NCBI GenBank assembly: GCA_039619475.1
Contig: CM077116.1
Span: 172,885,863 to 172,949,862, forward strand
Reading direction: 5' to 3'
DNA from: Icerya purchasi
Taxonomy: Eukaryota; Arthropoda; Insecta; Hemiptera; Monophlebidae
Length of the DNA: 64,000 nucleotides
The notes under the pieces were generated by a model. It was not told the DNA's origin. It saw only the letters and a program-made list of their open reading frames with translations, and searched no databases. Positions 1-11,329 of this stretch are shown in pieces (the stretch's first letter is position 1; every line of letters begins with the position of its first letter). The position numbers and the translations under genes are program-made.

Positions 1-886
1 GATTGTTAATGATGCACCGAGCCTAGTCGAGCTAGTGATGGCCGATTGCGATGTATTTTTAAAATCGAAGAAATGCGCATCTTGTAAAATAAAAATAATC
101 GTAATTATAATTATGTTATTCGATTGTTAATTTTAATTTTACCTTCGAGCGTAACAAAACGTTGCGATTTTTAAACAGCGTTAAAAAGATCTTTCCCATT
201 AGAGGAACAAAAAAACAACTTTTGAACTTTAAATAACGATATTTATTAAGTTAAAGAATAGTATAAATATTATTCCGTGTTGTTATGTAAAATATTTTTT
301 GACTCATTTATACCTTTTGTAATTATAACGACGAAGTTAAATAATTTAAAAAAAAAATATATATATATATACATATATTATATTTAGTCATAGATTGAGT
401 TGTATCTTTATTAGATAATAGTTATATATTTTCTATATGTATACGATTCTTTATTGTGTTTTATACTTATTATATAGTTTGAAGTATTGTAATATGAAGT
501 ATTTTGATAAAATTAATAGTTAATAAAAATAAACTATTTTATGTTTCATAAATTTTTAAAATGCGTGTATTCGAATAATAATAATTGTTCTGTTGTGTAC
601 GGACGTTACTGAATATCCCCGTCAATAAACTTAAAATTGACTAGAGAAATAAAAACAAAAGAAATAAAATTACGCAGAACGACCAATGGTTGTAGAAGCA
701 TATTTCAAGTTCAAATTAATAAAATAAATGAAAATATAGAACAGAAAAAAAAAAATTATCTGGTTGTACTATTTCATTTATTTTGCAAAATTGAATGCAA
801 TAAGGACGAATGAATTCAGGATAATATACCCAGCCTTTTACGTTGATCTCTGTTCCAAACAGATCGTTATTGGTTTTCTCCACATT
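1..886. other. AT-rich non-coding sequence
   Basis: I see no supported gene. The stretch is strongly AT-rich, with an AT dinucleotide run near 357-376 and an A-run near 747-756. It may be intergenic or intronic. Confidence 0.6.
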
Positions 887-895
887 TCACTTGCA

Positions 896-1018
896 GCTGC
901 AGACGATCATTAATCTTGGATCAACTTCTACTGAAGGGAATTTGACAACGCTGTTGGGCAAACCTGAAATTAGATATTGCGATGGAATTATCGCAGAATC
1001 TGTTAATCCCTCGTGGCG
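896..1018 (+). other. candidate internal exon, product unknown
   Basis: A pyrimidine-rich stretch ending in TTGCAG (to 895) precedes a 123-base block that is open in frame from 896 and stops just before GGTAAAAT, which would serve as a donor site. The predicted peptide begins LQTIINLGSTSTEGNL and ends ESVNPSWR. Composition is richer in GC than the surroundings. I do not recognise a family. A 146-codon minus-strand ORF overlaps the same place (887-1327) and also resembles nothing I know. The exon reading rests only on splice-like signals and openness, so it is weak. Confidence 0.25.
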
Positions 1019-3726
1019 GTAAAATTTCGAAATAATAACAGTCCCAGATCTAAAAAGCTCGAAAAACGAAAAATTACGAAAAAACATGCGCAGTCGCGCT
1101 CCAATTACTAACAACTCGCGCCCACTATCTAATGAAATCAGAAAGAGTTCACTTGTAAGAAAAGATGGATGAACATTAGGGGCAATAGAATACGTCATCG
1201 TTAGATGCACAATCATTCTTCGCACTTGCACCCATTTGCCCACGCACAAGTAGAACATCAAGACAGCGGGGAAAGAGCAGCAGGTTACATTTGCCGAGAG
1301 GCGCATTCGACATTCATACATATGCAAAGGATTATATAAAATGTTGTTTTTCTTTTAAAAAAGAGTGTGCGGTCATGGGACCCCAGTCAGGAACGAAGTT
1401 CCTTACGCTTTTCTTGGAATGAAACAATCATGTTTGTGGAAGAAACAATTACTCGTATTTTATTATCACATTATTAAACATTAACATTGTGGACATTAAT
1501 TACACTAGGAGATATATCTTTCTCGGGGCTTTTCTATTCTAACTAAGAGGAAAAGCTTAATAGGTGCAAAATAGTGGCCTTACCTTTCGGAAATTCACAT
1601 AATTGCTCCGTCGTTACATTTGTGTATCGCAAGTCATTTAAGTAATGAAGAATCGATCGCGCATCGATGGACAGATGTTGTGACAAGATTAACGCTGATT
1701 TAACTAGCGCGTAACGTTTTATTAGCTGTACAGATTAACGTAATACTCTGAAAATACACGTTAGTGTTTGCAATAAATTTCAAATATCGTTTGTATATCA
1801 TTCATTTTAATTCTCAAGAAATAAGATAAAACGTGATTAAAAAAGGAAATTATGTGACAGAAAAAAACATGCAGCGCCAGTAGCGGCGTACATTTCGTCT
1901 GGCTATGTGTTTTGATGTGTATGTGCGTTCTCTCCCCTCCACACTTCAAATTATTATTTTTTCCCTTACGCCGCCAGCTTGGCGTCACAACATCAATTCA
2001 TCGCTGTGGGTTGCCGCACCCCTCACCACACTTTGACTGAATTGACGATGTCATTTTAGATGCGTTTTCTTTATTCGAATTTACATTTCCATGGTAATTA
2101 ACATTAATATTTTAATGTTTTATAAAAAATTAGTTTTTTTCCAAATTATGTTTCCCCATGGGGTAAATTAATAATATTTCAAATTAAAATTACGTTTATT
2201 ATGTTGCTAAACGTTCGAACTCGACTGTTACGTTACTCTAGTCCGCGTTAAAGAACTTCGTTCCAAAAATGCCGGCTTCAAGATTTCTTATAAAAATTTA
2301 ATAAAAATGCGCTAAAAAGTAAAAAATAATTACTCGATAAAAAACATACATATGTATTTCAGAGTGATATGCCTTAAGGTGGTGGTGATATATTATGGTA
2401 TTTTTTTATTCTTTTCCTAAATACAAGAGTAACAGGCGAATCTACATATGTTAATAATTCTAAATAAAAACTAATCAAATTAAAATAAACGTTGAGATCG
2501 CAATTTAATTTTAATAATTTCTATTATTAAAAATTATATTAATTAAATGAACTAAAACAACAAAAAATGAACTTCCTACGATTTAAAGGAACATTTAATT
2601 TTGATTTAAAACCATGATTACTATTGGCAACATCGCAACATTTTTAGTTGATGGTGGGTAAGTGGATAATAAATATCGAATTATATCGACTTTTTTTCCA
2701 TCGGCACATTTTCGTTGAACGGACTATAGTAAAAATTTTCTTTCCGTGATCTGTTGCCTACTTTGCTTGTTTAAAATGATATCAGGCCGCAGGATTGAGT
2801 GTTCTTTAGATTAACAGCGATTTGGTCCGATGATAGGGAACGACTTGTTTCACTTCTGCAACATTTGAGCTATTTTTTAGTGCGTAAAACTGTTTATCGT
2901 TTTACTTCGGGGCACACGCCTTAGTGTGAAAGCCGCGTTGAGTTGTTCCATATGCGGAAGTTGAATGAATGGTTATTGTAAATCCAGTTAACTTTGAAAA
3001 GATTTTCTTCAGTTTCTCCGTTTAAAAAAATCTCCGGACAAAATTGATGAGTAAATTGACAACTTGATTTATATGTTTTTTAGAGTTTTCATTCAAAGAT
3101 ATCCCCTTATCTGCGTATGATCATACAGATGAGTTAATGCGGATTCAGAAAAAAGGAAGGACTCGTAGCGTGGTATTTAGTGAACTGGCACAAAGGGGGG
3201 AGTGTACCAATCGTGGTATGATTTCTGTTATTGGTACCTACAAGAGATCATCCAGGATGAAATTTGCGTTCTTACACCAGTCCTGTTGTTGTGGCGAGTC
3301 TGCTGTGAAGCGGTTATGATAATTGCAATCACCCCCTTTAATAAGAAATTATTGTTGAAGTTCGAAATAGCTATGATAGGGTCACGCGAAAATAACGCGT
3401 TGATGGCACCGTTTCGATAAATAATGGATCATTATAGAAATGAACTTTGACAGAGTCAGCATCGAGAGGATGTTCTGAATCGTAAAATAATCGGTGAGGA
3501 ATTGTCGACTTTGTAATTGGAATAGCGTTATTGCTGGTAAAAATTTATTTTAAAACTTGTTTAATTTGCTCTACTAATGTTTGTAAGTTGATTGAGGTTG
3601 ATTGACTCGTCCGGTATTTATATTATTCCTTTTCACCTCTGAGTGTAATTAGAGGAAGTTCTATGAGTACGTTTATATGTTCAAGGTAACGGAGATGTCG
3701 TCTTATGTCTGTACAGTTCTCTATAT
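1019..3726. other. non-coding sequence
   Basis: No supportable gene. The palindromic block GGAACGAAGTTCC occurs at about 1392 and, in a one-base-diverged form, near 2250. Short ORFs at 3137-3420 have no recognisable features. Confidence 0.5.
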
Positions 3727-4612
3727 CAGAGGTCGGCAAAGTAAGGCCCGCAGGCCAAATCCAGCCCGCCGTTTGGTTTTAATGCGGCTCACCGAATGAT
3801 ATTCTATTGTAAGAGCATATTGTCGAAAATTTACATTGTTCGAAACGCAAATAACATTAAACAATTTCACCATTTTTCACGCTGTAAAAAATTTCACATA
3901 TTAGCAAAATCCCCATTCCCAAAAAATTTTCTGAACTTATAATACAGTTACAACAGCATTTTTCGGATCTTGATGCGAATGCAAAAAGTATTTCCATGTT
4001 TCAAAATCCATTTGACCGTATAATTAAGAAGTTTCCATCAGACCTTTTAACTGGAAGTGATTGCTTTGCAAAATGATGATATGTTAAAAATGATATTTAA
4101 TGAAAAGGATTCAATTCAGTTTTATAAATATCTTTCGGAAGATAAATATGGTCAATTAAAAGCATATGCACAAGGATTTATATCCGTACTAGGGAATACT
4201 TACCAATGTGCAAAGATATTTAAAAAAATGAAGTATGCAAAATCGGAATTCAGATTATTATTAACAGATGACCATTTGCGAACAACTTTAATAATTTCGA
4301 ACTCCGGTATGATGAAATATTATCTCAGAAAAAACAATTACACTGTTCACATTAGACATTTTAATCTATTTTATAATAAAAAATTTTTTACATGTAAATG
4401 TAAATATTTTTAATCGTTCTTTTTTGTAAGTGCTAATAAAATGTGTATATATGTATATATTATGCAGAACTATCACTTCTTAATAAAAGAATTAACACTT
4501 TTTTTGCTCTATGAGAAAATTACCCATTTATATATTTATGTTTGCTACTTGGCCTAACGAGCCTAAAATTTTTACAATTCGGCCCTTTTTAAAAAAAGTT
4601 TGCCAACCTCTG
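3727..4612 (+). mobile_element. decayed hAT-superfamily DNA transposon
   Basis: The left end begins CAGAGGTCGGCAAAGT and the right end, read inward, begins CAGAGGTTGGCAAACT, a typical hAT terminal inverted repeat (TIR). The flanking octamers CTCTATAT (3719-3726) and CTCTTTAT (4613-4620) match at 7 of 8 positions, as expected for the 8-bp hAT target duplication. Next to the TIRs are GGCCCGCAGGCC-like and GGGCCGAATT-like blocks, as in Charlie-type elements. At 886 bp it is far shorter than an autonomous copy, so most of the transposase gene is deleted. Confidence 0.85.
3900..4413 (+). pseudogene. hAT transposase C-terminal remnant
   Basis: Two reading-frame pieces remain. The first (about 3904-4075) contains residues such as LQQHFSDLDANAKSISMFQ and FDRIIKKFPSDL. 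The second, from 4057, contains DMLKMIFNEK, FYKYLSEDKYGQL, GNTYQCAKIFKKMKYAKSEF and LTDDHLRTTLIISNS. The last blocks match the C-terminal dimerisation region of hAT transposases, including the GTF2IRD2/SPIN-type domesticated relatives. The RNase H-like catalytic core and N-terminal zinc finger are missing and a stop separates the pieces, so it cannot make transposase. It lies wholly inside the 3727-4612 element. Confidence 0.75.
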
Positions 4613-5689
4613 CTCTTTATCGTGATTGTTTAAAATAAGATACTCTTTTATTTGTTGCTTTTGAGAACCTTCAATTTAAAAGTGAGGTTATCGTGTTAAT
4701 GTACATTTCAGTTCTTATTTAGCCGCGTTTAAGTTTTCGATCGGCACACGCAATACAAAGAGGTTATCGACGTATAATAATAAACCATTAAAATATGTCG
4801 ACTAATTTCAGTTGTTTAAAACCAGTCGGCATATTTCAATAGTTCATTACACTATAACGGAGATTTAATATATACACGGTGTTATCATTTTATCAACCGG
4901 ACAAGAGAATATAAGAAAATTAATCACTGCATTAATGTACATTTTATCCCAGCGAGTACCATCGCACAGACAAGTATTGACACATAAATCACTACATCGA
5001 TACCACAGTGCCAACAAAAAGAATGATGACGTAATTAATAATAATGATAATTAGAATTATCACTAGGTTTAGATCTATAAATACATGATATCGCGTGAGT
5101 AGAGTGAACTAATAACTTCTGATTTAGGTGAACTGTTACGAGTATTACAAGATGTTACTTAATAGTAGTTACGCCTTCTTATATAAAATAAAATAGTTAG
5201 AAATGTAAGGAACAATAAAAAGATTAAAAATAAATAAATAAAAAAGTTTCTTATAAGATACTAGAAATCGTTAAATCTGTATTTAAATATATAAATTATT
5301 ATTACGTGTACGGAAAAGGGAATTAATACATTGCTCATGCCGTTAGAAACTGCCTAAGGAAAAATAAAGAGTGCCTCTTGATAACTCATCTACCGTTTGT
5401 TGCATTAATATCATATCCTCTACTCACGGTCGAACGGAAACAAATAAAAGAACAAAAGTCAAATTTAAGAATAACCTTTTTATTTTGTCATTAATCCGAA
5501 AACGGACCATAGTTTTAAATTTATTATTATTACGAAAACAGGGGAAAAAATATATACATATATATATATATAACGGTAATTGTAGTCGTAACGAGTTTTG
5601 CGATTAGCATATACAATTAACCGGTTTACTTTTTATTATTTTTTTTAAATATATTTTTCTTACAGAACATTAGCCCAATTTGCACCTAC
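4613..5689. other. non-coding AT-rich sequence
   Basis: No supported gene. Low-complexity TA repeats lie near 5548-5572. Confidence 0.5.
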
Positions 5690-5933
5690 TTTATACTATC
5701 AAAAGAAAAGCGAGAATCCTGCTCTTCGTAACGAACGCTCCCTTTTATACAGTCAACAGGTCTTCCTACTCCCTATAACTCTTCCTTTATCCTCTTCTTT
5801 CCTTCATCTTTTGTGGTGTCTGCACTGCTGTCCTTTGTTGCGTCCATTTCGGACCGCCTAGTTATTTAAATTTTTAGCTTAGTTTTCTTGTTGTTGTGTC
5901 AATGCCACTGGCGCGCCCACAAAAAAAAAAAAA
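5690..5933 (+). mobile_element. 5'-truncated LINE, 3' end only
   Basis: The sequence ends in GTGTCAATGCCACTGGCGCG followed by CCCAC and an A-run (to 5933). The same 3' end occurs with small differences after the long LINE ORF at about 11250-11326, so this is a copy of that family. Upstream it still encodes the final ORF residues in decayed form (an ERSLLYS-like block equivalent to ERSVLYS of the longer copy). It is about 240 bp, so nearly all of the element is lost to 5' truncation. Confidence 0.75.
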
Positions 5934-6894
5934 GCGAAAAAAAAAATAAAAACAACCCTGTTTAGGAAATCAAATAATAATCCTCTGTATTTTTAAAAAG
6001 ATGAATATGGTGACCAACGCGGGGTCACCACAGCACAGTAAGTAACCAACGTCACAAGGTGGGAAAATATCTGCAGACATAAATCTATTGTACATTTATT
6101 TTCTTTGTGCTTGGTTAGAACTATGGCTTCCGACTATAAACGTAGCATCCGATACCAAAAAAAATCGATCAGACCCGACAAAACTCGAATAGGTGAGAAT
6201 TATTAGTATTTCGTACACATTTAATGCACGGAAACTTAATTATACAGTTCAGAAATAACAAAAATGTCGAATAAAAATCGATAAGTCACAAAATACTGCC
6301 GAATGAAAATTTTTAACTAATACGAACCATAATTTAAAACGACAAATAGTACAACAGTGATAGTGATACACGACGAATATGCTCTTTAAATTTTATAATC
6401 GCCAATTCTCGGTATTAATTATTTCACCGTAAGGAATAAATGTGTTTGTAACAAACAATATAATGCAAGCCGGTGTTGCTCAGTTGAGATGTAATCTGAT
6501 ATTTCTGTTGTTATTTCGCTAACAAAACGTAATGATGAGAATATCTAGTGTTATAGCCGTTATAGTCTAATAATTAAATCATAGCGGTATCTGTATCAAT
6601 TTGGACATCATGAAAGTAACAGTACATCAGAATCAGGCCCGAAACGGGAATTGTAAGTCAACTAGTTTTCTATAACAATTAACGATTTAGAGCAGTTTAC
6701 ATTACCTGTTTTTTTTCTTCTTTTTATTACCAAATATGAAACCTGTTTAGCTGTTTACTAGACTAAGAATACTTTTTAAATTTTATGCGAGTCAGTTGCT
6801 ATCATCCATGCACTTGTTTATTGTGCCGGCTTTCCACAAATGAATAAATTCCTATTAATTTCGCCTCTATGAATTTACTAAAATCAATTTCTTC
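5934..6894. other. non-coding sequence
   Basis: Nothing supportable seen; AT-rich throughout. Confidence 0.5.
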
Positions 6895-7145
6895 AACTTA
6901 CCTTCATGCTCTGGGTCCCCAGTCATATAGAGGGTAACGAAATGTCAGATTCCTTGGCTCAGATTGCTGCATCCTCCCGCTTTTTTCTCTCTAAAATTCC
7001 CGTTTCTAATTTACTCCCATTGTGTAAAAAGTTTCATGTTAGATTTTGATCAGATTTTTACGTTTCTTCCTTTTCTAATCAACCTTCCTTTTGAATCTGC
7101 ATTTAACTGATCCTTCTCCTTCGTATCGTTTCTGGGCGAAGATCT
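6895..7145 (+). pseudogene. LINE RNase H fragment
   Basis: Plus-strand translation in mixed frames gives an LWVPSH-like block, GNEMSDSLAQIAASSRFFLS and KIPVSNLLPLCKKF. These correspond to the end of the RNase H domain and the following segment of the RNase H-bearing LINEs elsewhere in the window (for example GNELADFLARSAA in the 8252 ORF). Both ends are missing and there are frameshifts, so it is a decayed internal piece. Confidence 0.65.
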
Positions 7146-7971
7146 TTTGTTGACACGCCCGGGGGGGGGAAATCTTCAAAAGCATTTGATTTATCGTACT
7201 GCATATCCTTTTATTTGTAACCTTGTCCGTCCTTGATTCATTCAAATTATTTTTCTTCGAATTACCAGCAATCCTGGAACTATCATTTGGAGTTTTTAAC
7301 GGGCGGCCCATTAGCAGTTTCCAGTTCCTTATGTCCTTTTTTTATCAAAAAGAAATTCATTTAAAATTCTGATTTTCATAAATTCATTTCTTCTATTGCT
7401 AATTGAAATTTCTTCTATTTATCTATAGAGACTACTTTTTTATATTCTTCGTTGTCCCGTAATAACTTTTTATTATGACGGTTTAGATTTGTATACAACT
7501 TTTTTCTTGCTCTCCTCTCACTCTTTCTCTCTCTCTCTCTATATATATATATATTCATATTTTTATTTTGCGACGCTTGACGTTTCGGTCATTTGCGTCG
7601 ACTAAACATATTAACAATATCTAATACATAACATTTTGATAATAACAAAGGTAAATATTTTTCTTAACAAGTGTAGATCAACATTAACAGGAGAAAATAC
7701 TAATAAACGAACAAAATCTATTTTCCAACTGAAGTAAAAATATAACATTCCGATAAGTAACAAAGAAAAAGATTCAACAAGTGTAAATGACTAGTAACAG
7801 GGGATAAACTACAAACGATTAATAACCATATTAAACTATAAACTTTGATTTTTTTCAAAAATTTGATTAGTTTCTAGACATTTTTTTCATTGTTACCTAG
7901 AATCTTATCTTCTTCGAGTAGTCGTCCCATGTATTTTCTTCCCTCTGTTGCACACGTTGCATTGCTGATTT
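7146..7971. other. non-coding sequence with CT/AT microsatellite and diverged duplication
   Basis: A G-run (GGGGGGGGG) lies near 7161. A CT then TA dinucleotide run occupies about 7520-7552. Between about 7640 and 7830 two diverged copies of a ~110-bp block can be seen, both with the phrase CAACAAGTGTA or AACAAGTGTA. No gene is supported. Confidence 0.45.
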
Positions 7972-8100
7972 TTATTTAGTTTTAGTAACTGTTTTTTGTT
8001 TATAAACTAGACACCCTTTCCAGCTGGCTGTGTGATTGCCACCACAATTTGCACATTTACAAGGACCTGATTTTTTCTTTTTACATTGCTCTGATAAGTA
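7972..8100 (-). pseudogene. LINE ORF1 (gag-like) C-terminal part
   Basis: The minus strand encodes LSEQCKKKKSGPCKCANCGG then NHTASWKGCLVYK, the last zinc knuckle region of LINE gag-like ORF1 proteins (C-x2-C-x4-H-x4-C pattern). The N-terminal part of the same gene lies at 11327-11830, also on the minus strand. The two are separated by the plus-strand LINE at 8101-11326. Joining logic: the left part ends within a knuckle at GKY and this part continues with LSEQC, keeping C-x3-(H/Y)-x4-C spacing. The protein would bind nucleic acid in the LINE particle; this copy is dead because it is interrupted and frameshifted. Confidence 0.75.
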
Positions 8101-11100
8101 ATGCTCCTGGAGAACACTTGATGGCACTTTTGGTAGTGACCATGTTCCCATTCTCCTATCCCTTAATGACGTCTCTCCTCCTACCCAATCCAAGCCTCTC
8201 CATTCCTCTCGATGGATTCTTTCCAAAACTGATTGGACCAAATTTCGTTCATTGATGGACGATTCTCTCCCTCATATCCTGGCGAATTCTGATCCTATAG
8301 CCCAATACAACTTGTTCACCCAATCCCTTCATTCGTCTCTTTCTTCATCCTCTCCGCTTGTTCCCAATAATCATCACCGAAAAGCGCCCTCTGCCTCCTC
8401 ACTCTGGTGGAACGAAGAGTGTAAACAGGCTTTCAAACAAAGTACTGTTACATTCAAATCATTTCGTTCGCGGTCCTCAATGTCCAACTTTCTTGCTCAC
8501 AAAGAAGCCAATGCGATGGCTCGCTTTGTTCTTAAAGCGGCTAAGAGAAATTCTTGGAAACAATTTTGTTCCGCTTTTTCTAAAGACACGCCCTTTTCGC
8601 AGATTTGGAAGATGGCTAAGGCTTTTACTTCTCCCCTTTCCAAGCGCCCGGTTCATCCCTCTCCCGCACTGCAACATCTCCTTTCCTTTCTAGATTCTAT
8701 CGCGCCCGCCTACGCCCCTTCCCTTGAGGAAATCTCGCTTCCTGTTCTTACACCCAACTCAGAGTCTCACTTCTTATCTCTTCCTTTCCGTTATGATGAG
8801 CTACTATCTATCCTTAATAAATCCTCCAACTCCTCACCAGGTTTAGATGGTATATCGTTCCTTATACTTAAAAACCTCTCCACGCTTTCTTTGCATTTTC
8901 TTCTGAATATCTTCAACTCCTTCCTACTCTCCGGATCTACACCTAAATCCTGGAATGACTTTGTTATCATCCCTATACCTAAAAAGAATCAATCTACGTT
9001 CCGTCCTATTTCTTTAGCCTCCTGTCTTCGTAAACTGTTCGAAGGTATGGTGAACAATCGACTCGTCTGGTGGCTGGAACACAATGATCTAATTCCTTAC
9101 AATATGTTTGGCTTTCGCCCGGGGTTGGGCCCGGTCGACTGCATCAGTCTTTTCCTATCAGACGTCTACAAAGCTTTCATAGAAAGAAAATTCACTGTTG
9201 CTACATTTGTTGACGTCTCCTCTGCGTTTGATAATGTCCACCTTCCTACTCTATGCGCCAAGCTTCTTGGGCTTAACGTTCCATCTAATTTCATCTTTCT
9301 GATCCTAAATTTGTTCCAAAATAGATCCCTCTTCCTCTCTACTCCCTCCCGTGTCATTTCCAGATGCATCCACCGGGGACTTCCTCAGGGATCATGTCTT
9401 AGCCCCACTCTTTTCAATATCTATCTCCTTAATATTGCTTCCCTCCCTACAATTTCCTCCTCTCTCCTTTTCGCAGACGATATCCTCATCTACTCCAGTT
9501 GTAATGATGTGGCCGCCGCCAACGAAGAGATCAATAACTCTTTATCTATCCTTAGTATCTCCCTCGCCTCAATTCACCTCTCTCTCTCTCCTTCTAAGTC
9601 CTCTTCTATGGTGTTCTCCCTCCGCCCCTACAATCAAGCTTTGGTAAATATTATTTCATCTAACATTCCGATTCCGCTCGTCAGCTCCTTCTGCTATCTT
9701 GGTGTTATTCTCAACAGCCGACTCACTTTCTATGAACACATCAACCATCTCTACAATTCGTCCCTCAAAAGACTCAATCTCCTGAAAGCCCTTTCGCCAT
9801 CCAAATGGGGTGGTGACCCTTCCATTCTCCTAATCCTTTACAAGGCTATAATTCGTTCTAGAATCGATTACTGCTCCTTCATCTATGGAAACTCCTCTAA
9901 ATCTCTCCTCACCAAACTGGACAAAGTTCAAAACTGCTGCCTTCGGTTGTGCATTGGAGCGCTAAAATCTTCTCCCATTCCTGCTATCCTCTCTGAATCT
10001 GCTATGCAACCACTGTTTATCCGCAGATCGCAGCTTGGTTATAATTTTCTAATTAAACGGCTTTCTGTGTCCTCATCTAATCTTATCTCTTCCTATCTTA
10101 GTATTAAAAACCAATGGCGATTTGCTCCTCACAAAATCCCAATCCTTTCTCTCGTAGCAGCTCGAGTCTCCAATTTTTCGCCTTATGTCTTTTCTTATTC
10201 CAAGCTTTCTTACTTTTCCCATGACTTTTCCAGCATTTGGCAGACTATTAATCTCTTCTCTCTCCCTCTCCAAACCAGCTCCACCGCACATTCTTCAATC
10301 CAAGCCGAATTCCTCCACATGCTGGACACATCTTTCCCTTCTCATCTAACATTCTTCACTGACGGTTCTAAAAACGAAAATGGGGTGGGCGGCGCGTTTA
10401 CCTCCCTCTCACTTAATCACTCTGAGTCCTTCAAGCTCCCTTCCTTCTGTTCTATCTTCACAGCGGAGTCTATCGCCATCTTACGCACAGTCTCGTTCAT
10501 TCCATCCATAAGGGAGATCAGTAAATGTCTGATTGTCTCCGATTCCAAAAGTGTTCTTCAAGCCATCTCTTCTCCTCCTTCTCATTCCTCCAATTCTATC
10601 ATTCTTTTAATTCGTTTTCTTATATCCAATTTACTTTCATCCCGTTCCATTACTATTGACCTTTTGTGGGTTCCTAGTCACTCTGGCATCGAGGGCAACG
10701 AGTTAGCTGACTTTTTAGCCCGTTCGGCCGCCCGCGATGGTCCTTTATTCTGCAAAATTCCTACCTCGGACATCCTCCTTCTTTCCTCAGCTAATCATTC
10801 CCGACTATGGTCGGACATCTATCCTTCCCTATTTTCTAATCCCGCCTCTCATTATCTTCAAATTCAACCGGTTCCCTCTTCCCAGCCGTGGTTTCAATCC
10901 TATTCTTATCATCGCTCCGCGATCATTTCCTTAATCAGACTGCGTATTAATCACTCACTTCTACCCTCTTCACGTTTTCGTTTTTCCCTGTCCCCTTCTC
11001 CCGATTGTCCCCTTCATAATTCCATCTCTCCTCTCATATGTGATGCAAACCACATCTTCTTTGAATGCCCTGCCCTTGATTCCGAGCGCTCTGTTTTGTA

Positions 11101-11296
11101 CTCGAAAATCTTGGCACTGGGTCTTCCTGCTCCGTATAATTCTTCTTTTGTCCTTTCCTTTCCATCCCCAGATATAATCCCGGTACTCCAATCTTTCCTA
11201 AGCTCTATTTCTAATCGTCTTTTTATTTAACCCCTTCCTTAATTTCTATTGTTGTTGGGTCAATGCCGCTGGCGCGCCCAAAAAAGAAAAGAAAAG

Positions 11297-11326
<30 letters not shown>
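8101..11326 (+). mobile_element. 5'-truncated non-LTR retrotransposon (LINE) with RNase H, best-preserved copy
   Basis: The element starts inside the endonuclease domain (frame open from 8102, with GTFGSDHVPILLS, the SDHxPI end motif). It carries RT and RNase H and ends with a short 3' UTR (GTCAATGCCGCTGGCGCGCC) and an A-rich tail (about 11281-11326). GTA occurs on both sides (8098-8100 and 11327-11329), a minimal target duplication that could be longer if tail adenines are counted. It sits antisense inside the ORF1 gene of another LINE. The RNase H domain points to the I-like group rather than to typical Jockey elements, which lack it; this is inference from domain content. Confidence 0.85.
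8252..11230 (+). CDS. LINE ORF2 protein: endonuclease tail, reverse transcriptase, RNase H
   Basis: The 992-residue frame reads from the first ATG; the frame is open further upstream to 8102, so this ATG is merely the first one downstream of the truncation, not the natural start. Visible blocks: FRPISLASCLRKLFE (about residue 250), VDVSSAFDNVH with the first catalytic Asp (about 320), GLPQGSCLSP (about 375), LLFADDILIY with the FADD catalytic pair (about 406). RNase H follows: FFTDGSKNENGVGGAF (700), TAESIAIL (738), VSDSKSVLQAI (763), WVPSHSGIEGNELADFLARS (805). A Cys/His-containing tail (CPLHN, CDANHIFFECP) follows RNase H. All RT and RNase H catalytic acids I can place are present and there is no internal stop, so this is a young copy, but it lacks ORF1 and most of the endonuclease and cannot move alone. 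Confidence 0.9.
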   Translation: MMDDSLPHILANSDPIAQYNLFTQSLHSSLSSSSPLVPNNHHRKAPSASSLWWNEECKQAFKQSTVTFKSFRSRSSMSNFLAHKEANAMARFVLKAAKRNSWKQFCSAFSKDTPFSQIWKMAKAFTSPLSKRPVHPSPALQHLLSFLDSIAPAYAPSLEEISLPVLTPNSESHFLSLPFRYDELLSILNKSSNSSPGLDGISFLILKNLSTLSLHFLLNIFNSFLLSGSTPKSWNDFVIIPIPKKNQSTFRPISLASCLRKLFEGMVNNRLVWWLEHNDLIPYNMFGFRPGLGPVDCISLFLSDVYKAFIERKFTVATFVDVSSAFDNVHLPTLCAKLLGLNVPSNFIFLILNLFQNRSLFLSTPSRVISRCIHRGLPQGSCLSPTLFNIYLLNIASLPTISSSLLFADDILIYSSCNDVAAANEEINNSLSILSISLASIHLSLSPSKSSSMVFSLRPYNQALVNIISSNIPIPLVSSFCYLGVILNSRLTFYEHINHLYNSSLKRLNLLKALSPSKWGGDPSILLILYKAIIRSRIDYCSFIYGNSSKSLLTKLDKVQNCCLRLCIGALKSSPIPAILSESAMQPLFIRRSQLGYNFLIKRLSVSSSNLISSYLSIKNQWRFAPHKIPILSLVAARVSNFSPYVFSYSKLSYFSHDFSSIWQTINLFSLPLQTSSTAHSSIQAEFLHMLDTSFPSHLTFFTDGSKNENGVGGAFTSLSLNHSESFKLPSFCSIFTAESIAILRTVSFIPSIREISKCLIVSDSKSVLQAISSPPSHSSNSIILLIRFLISNLLSSRSITIDLLWVPSHSGIEGNELADFLARSAARDGPLFCKIPTSDILLLSSANHSRLWSDIYPSLFSNPASHYLQIQPVPSSQPWFQSYSYHRSAIISLIRLRINHSLLPSSRFRFSLSPSPDCPLHNSISPLICDANHIFFECPALDSERSVLYSKILALGLPAPYNSSFVLSFPSPDIIPVLQSFLSSISNRLFI

Positions 11327-11329
<3 letters not shown>

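Noticed and set aside
1392..2264. Possible inverted terminal repeats (GGAACGAAGTTCC-type at both positions)
   Set aside because: The block is self-palindromic, so its presence in either orientation is not evidence of paired termini, and the surrounding bases match poorly.
4057..4413. Independent small host gene
   Set aside because: The residues match the C-terminal part of hAT transposases and the frame lies inside an element with hAT TIRs and an 8-bp target duplication.
7972..8300. Twin-priming 5' inversion of the LINE at 8101 (antisense ORF1 fragment directly upstream of the sense body)
   Set aside because: The matching other half of the same antisense ORF1 lies directly beyond the LINE tail at 11327, and the zinc-knuckle frame runs through the junction, so insertion into another LINE explains it better.
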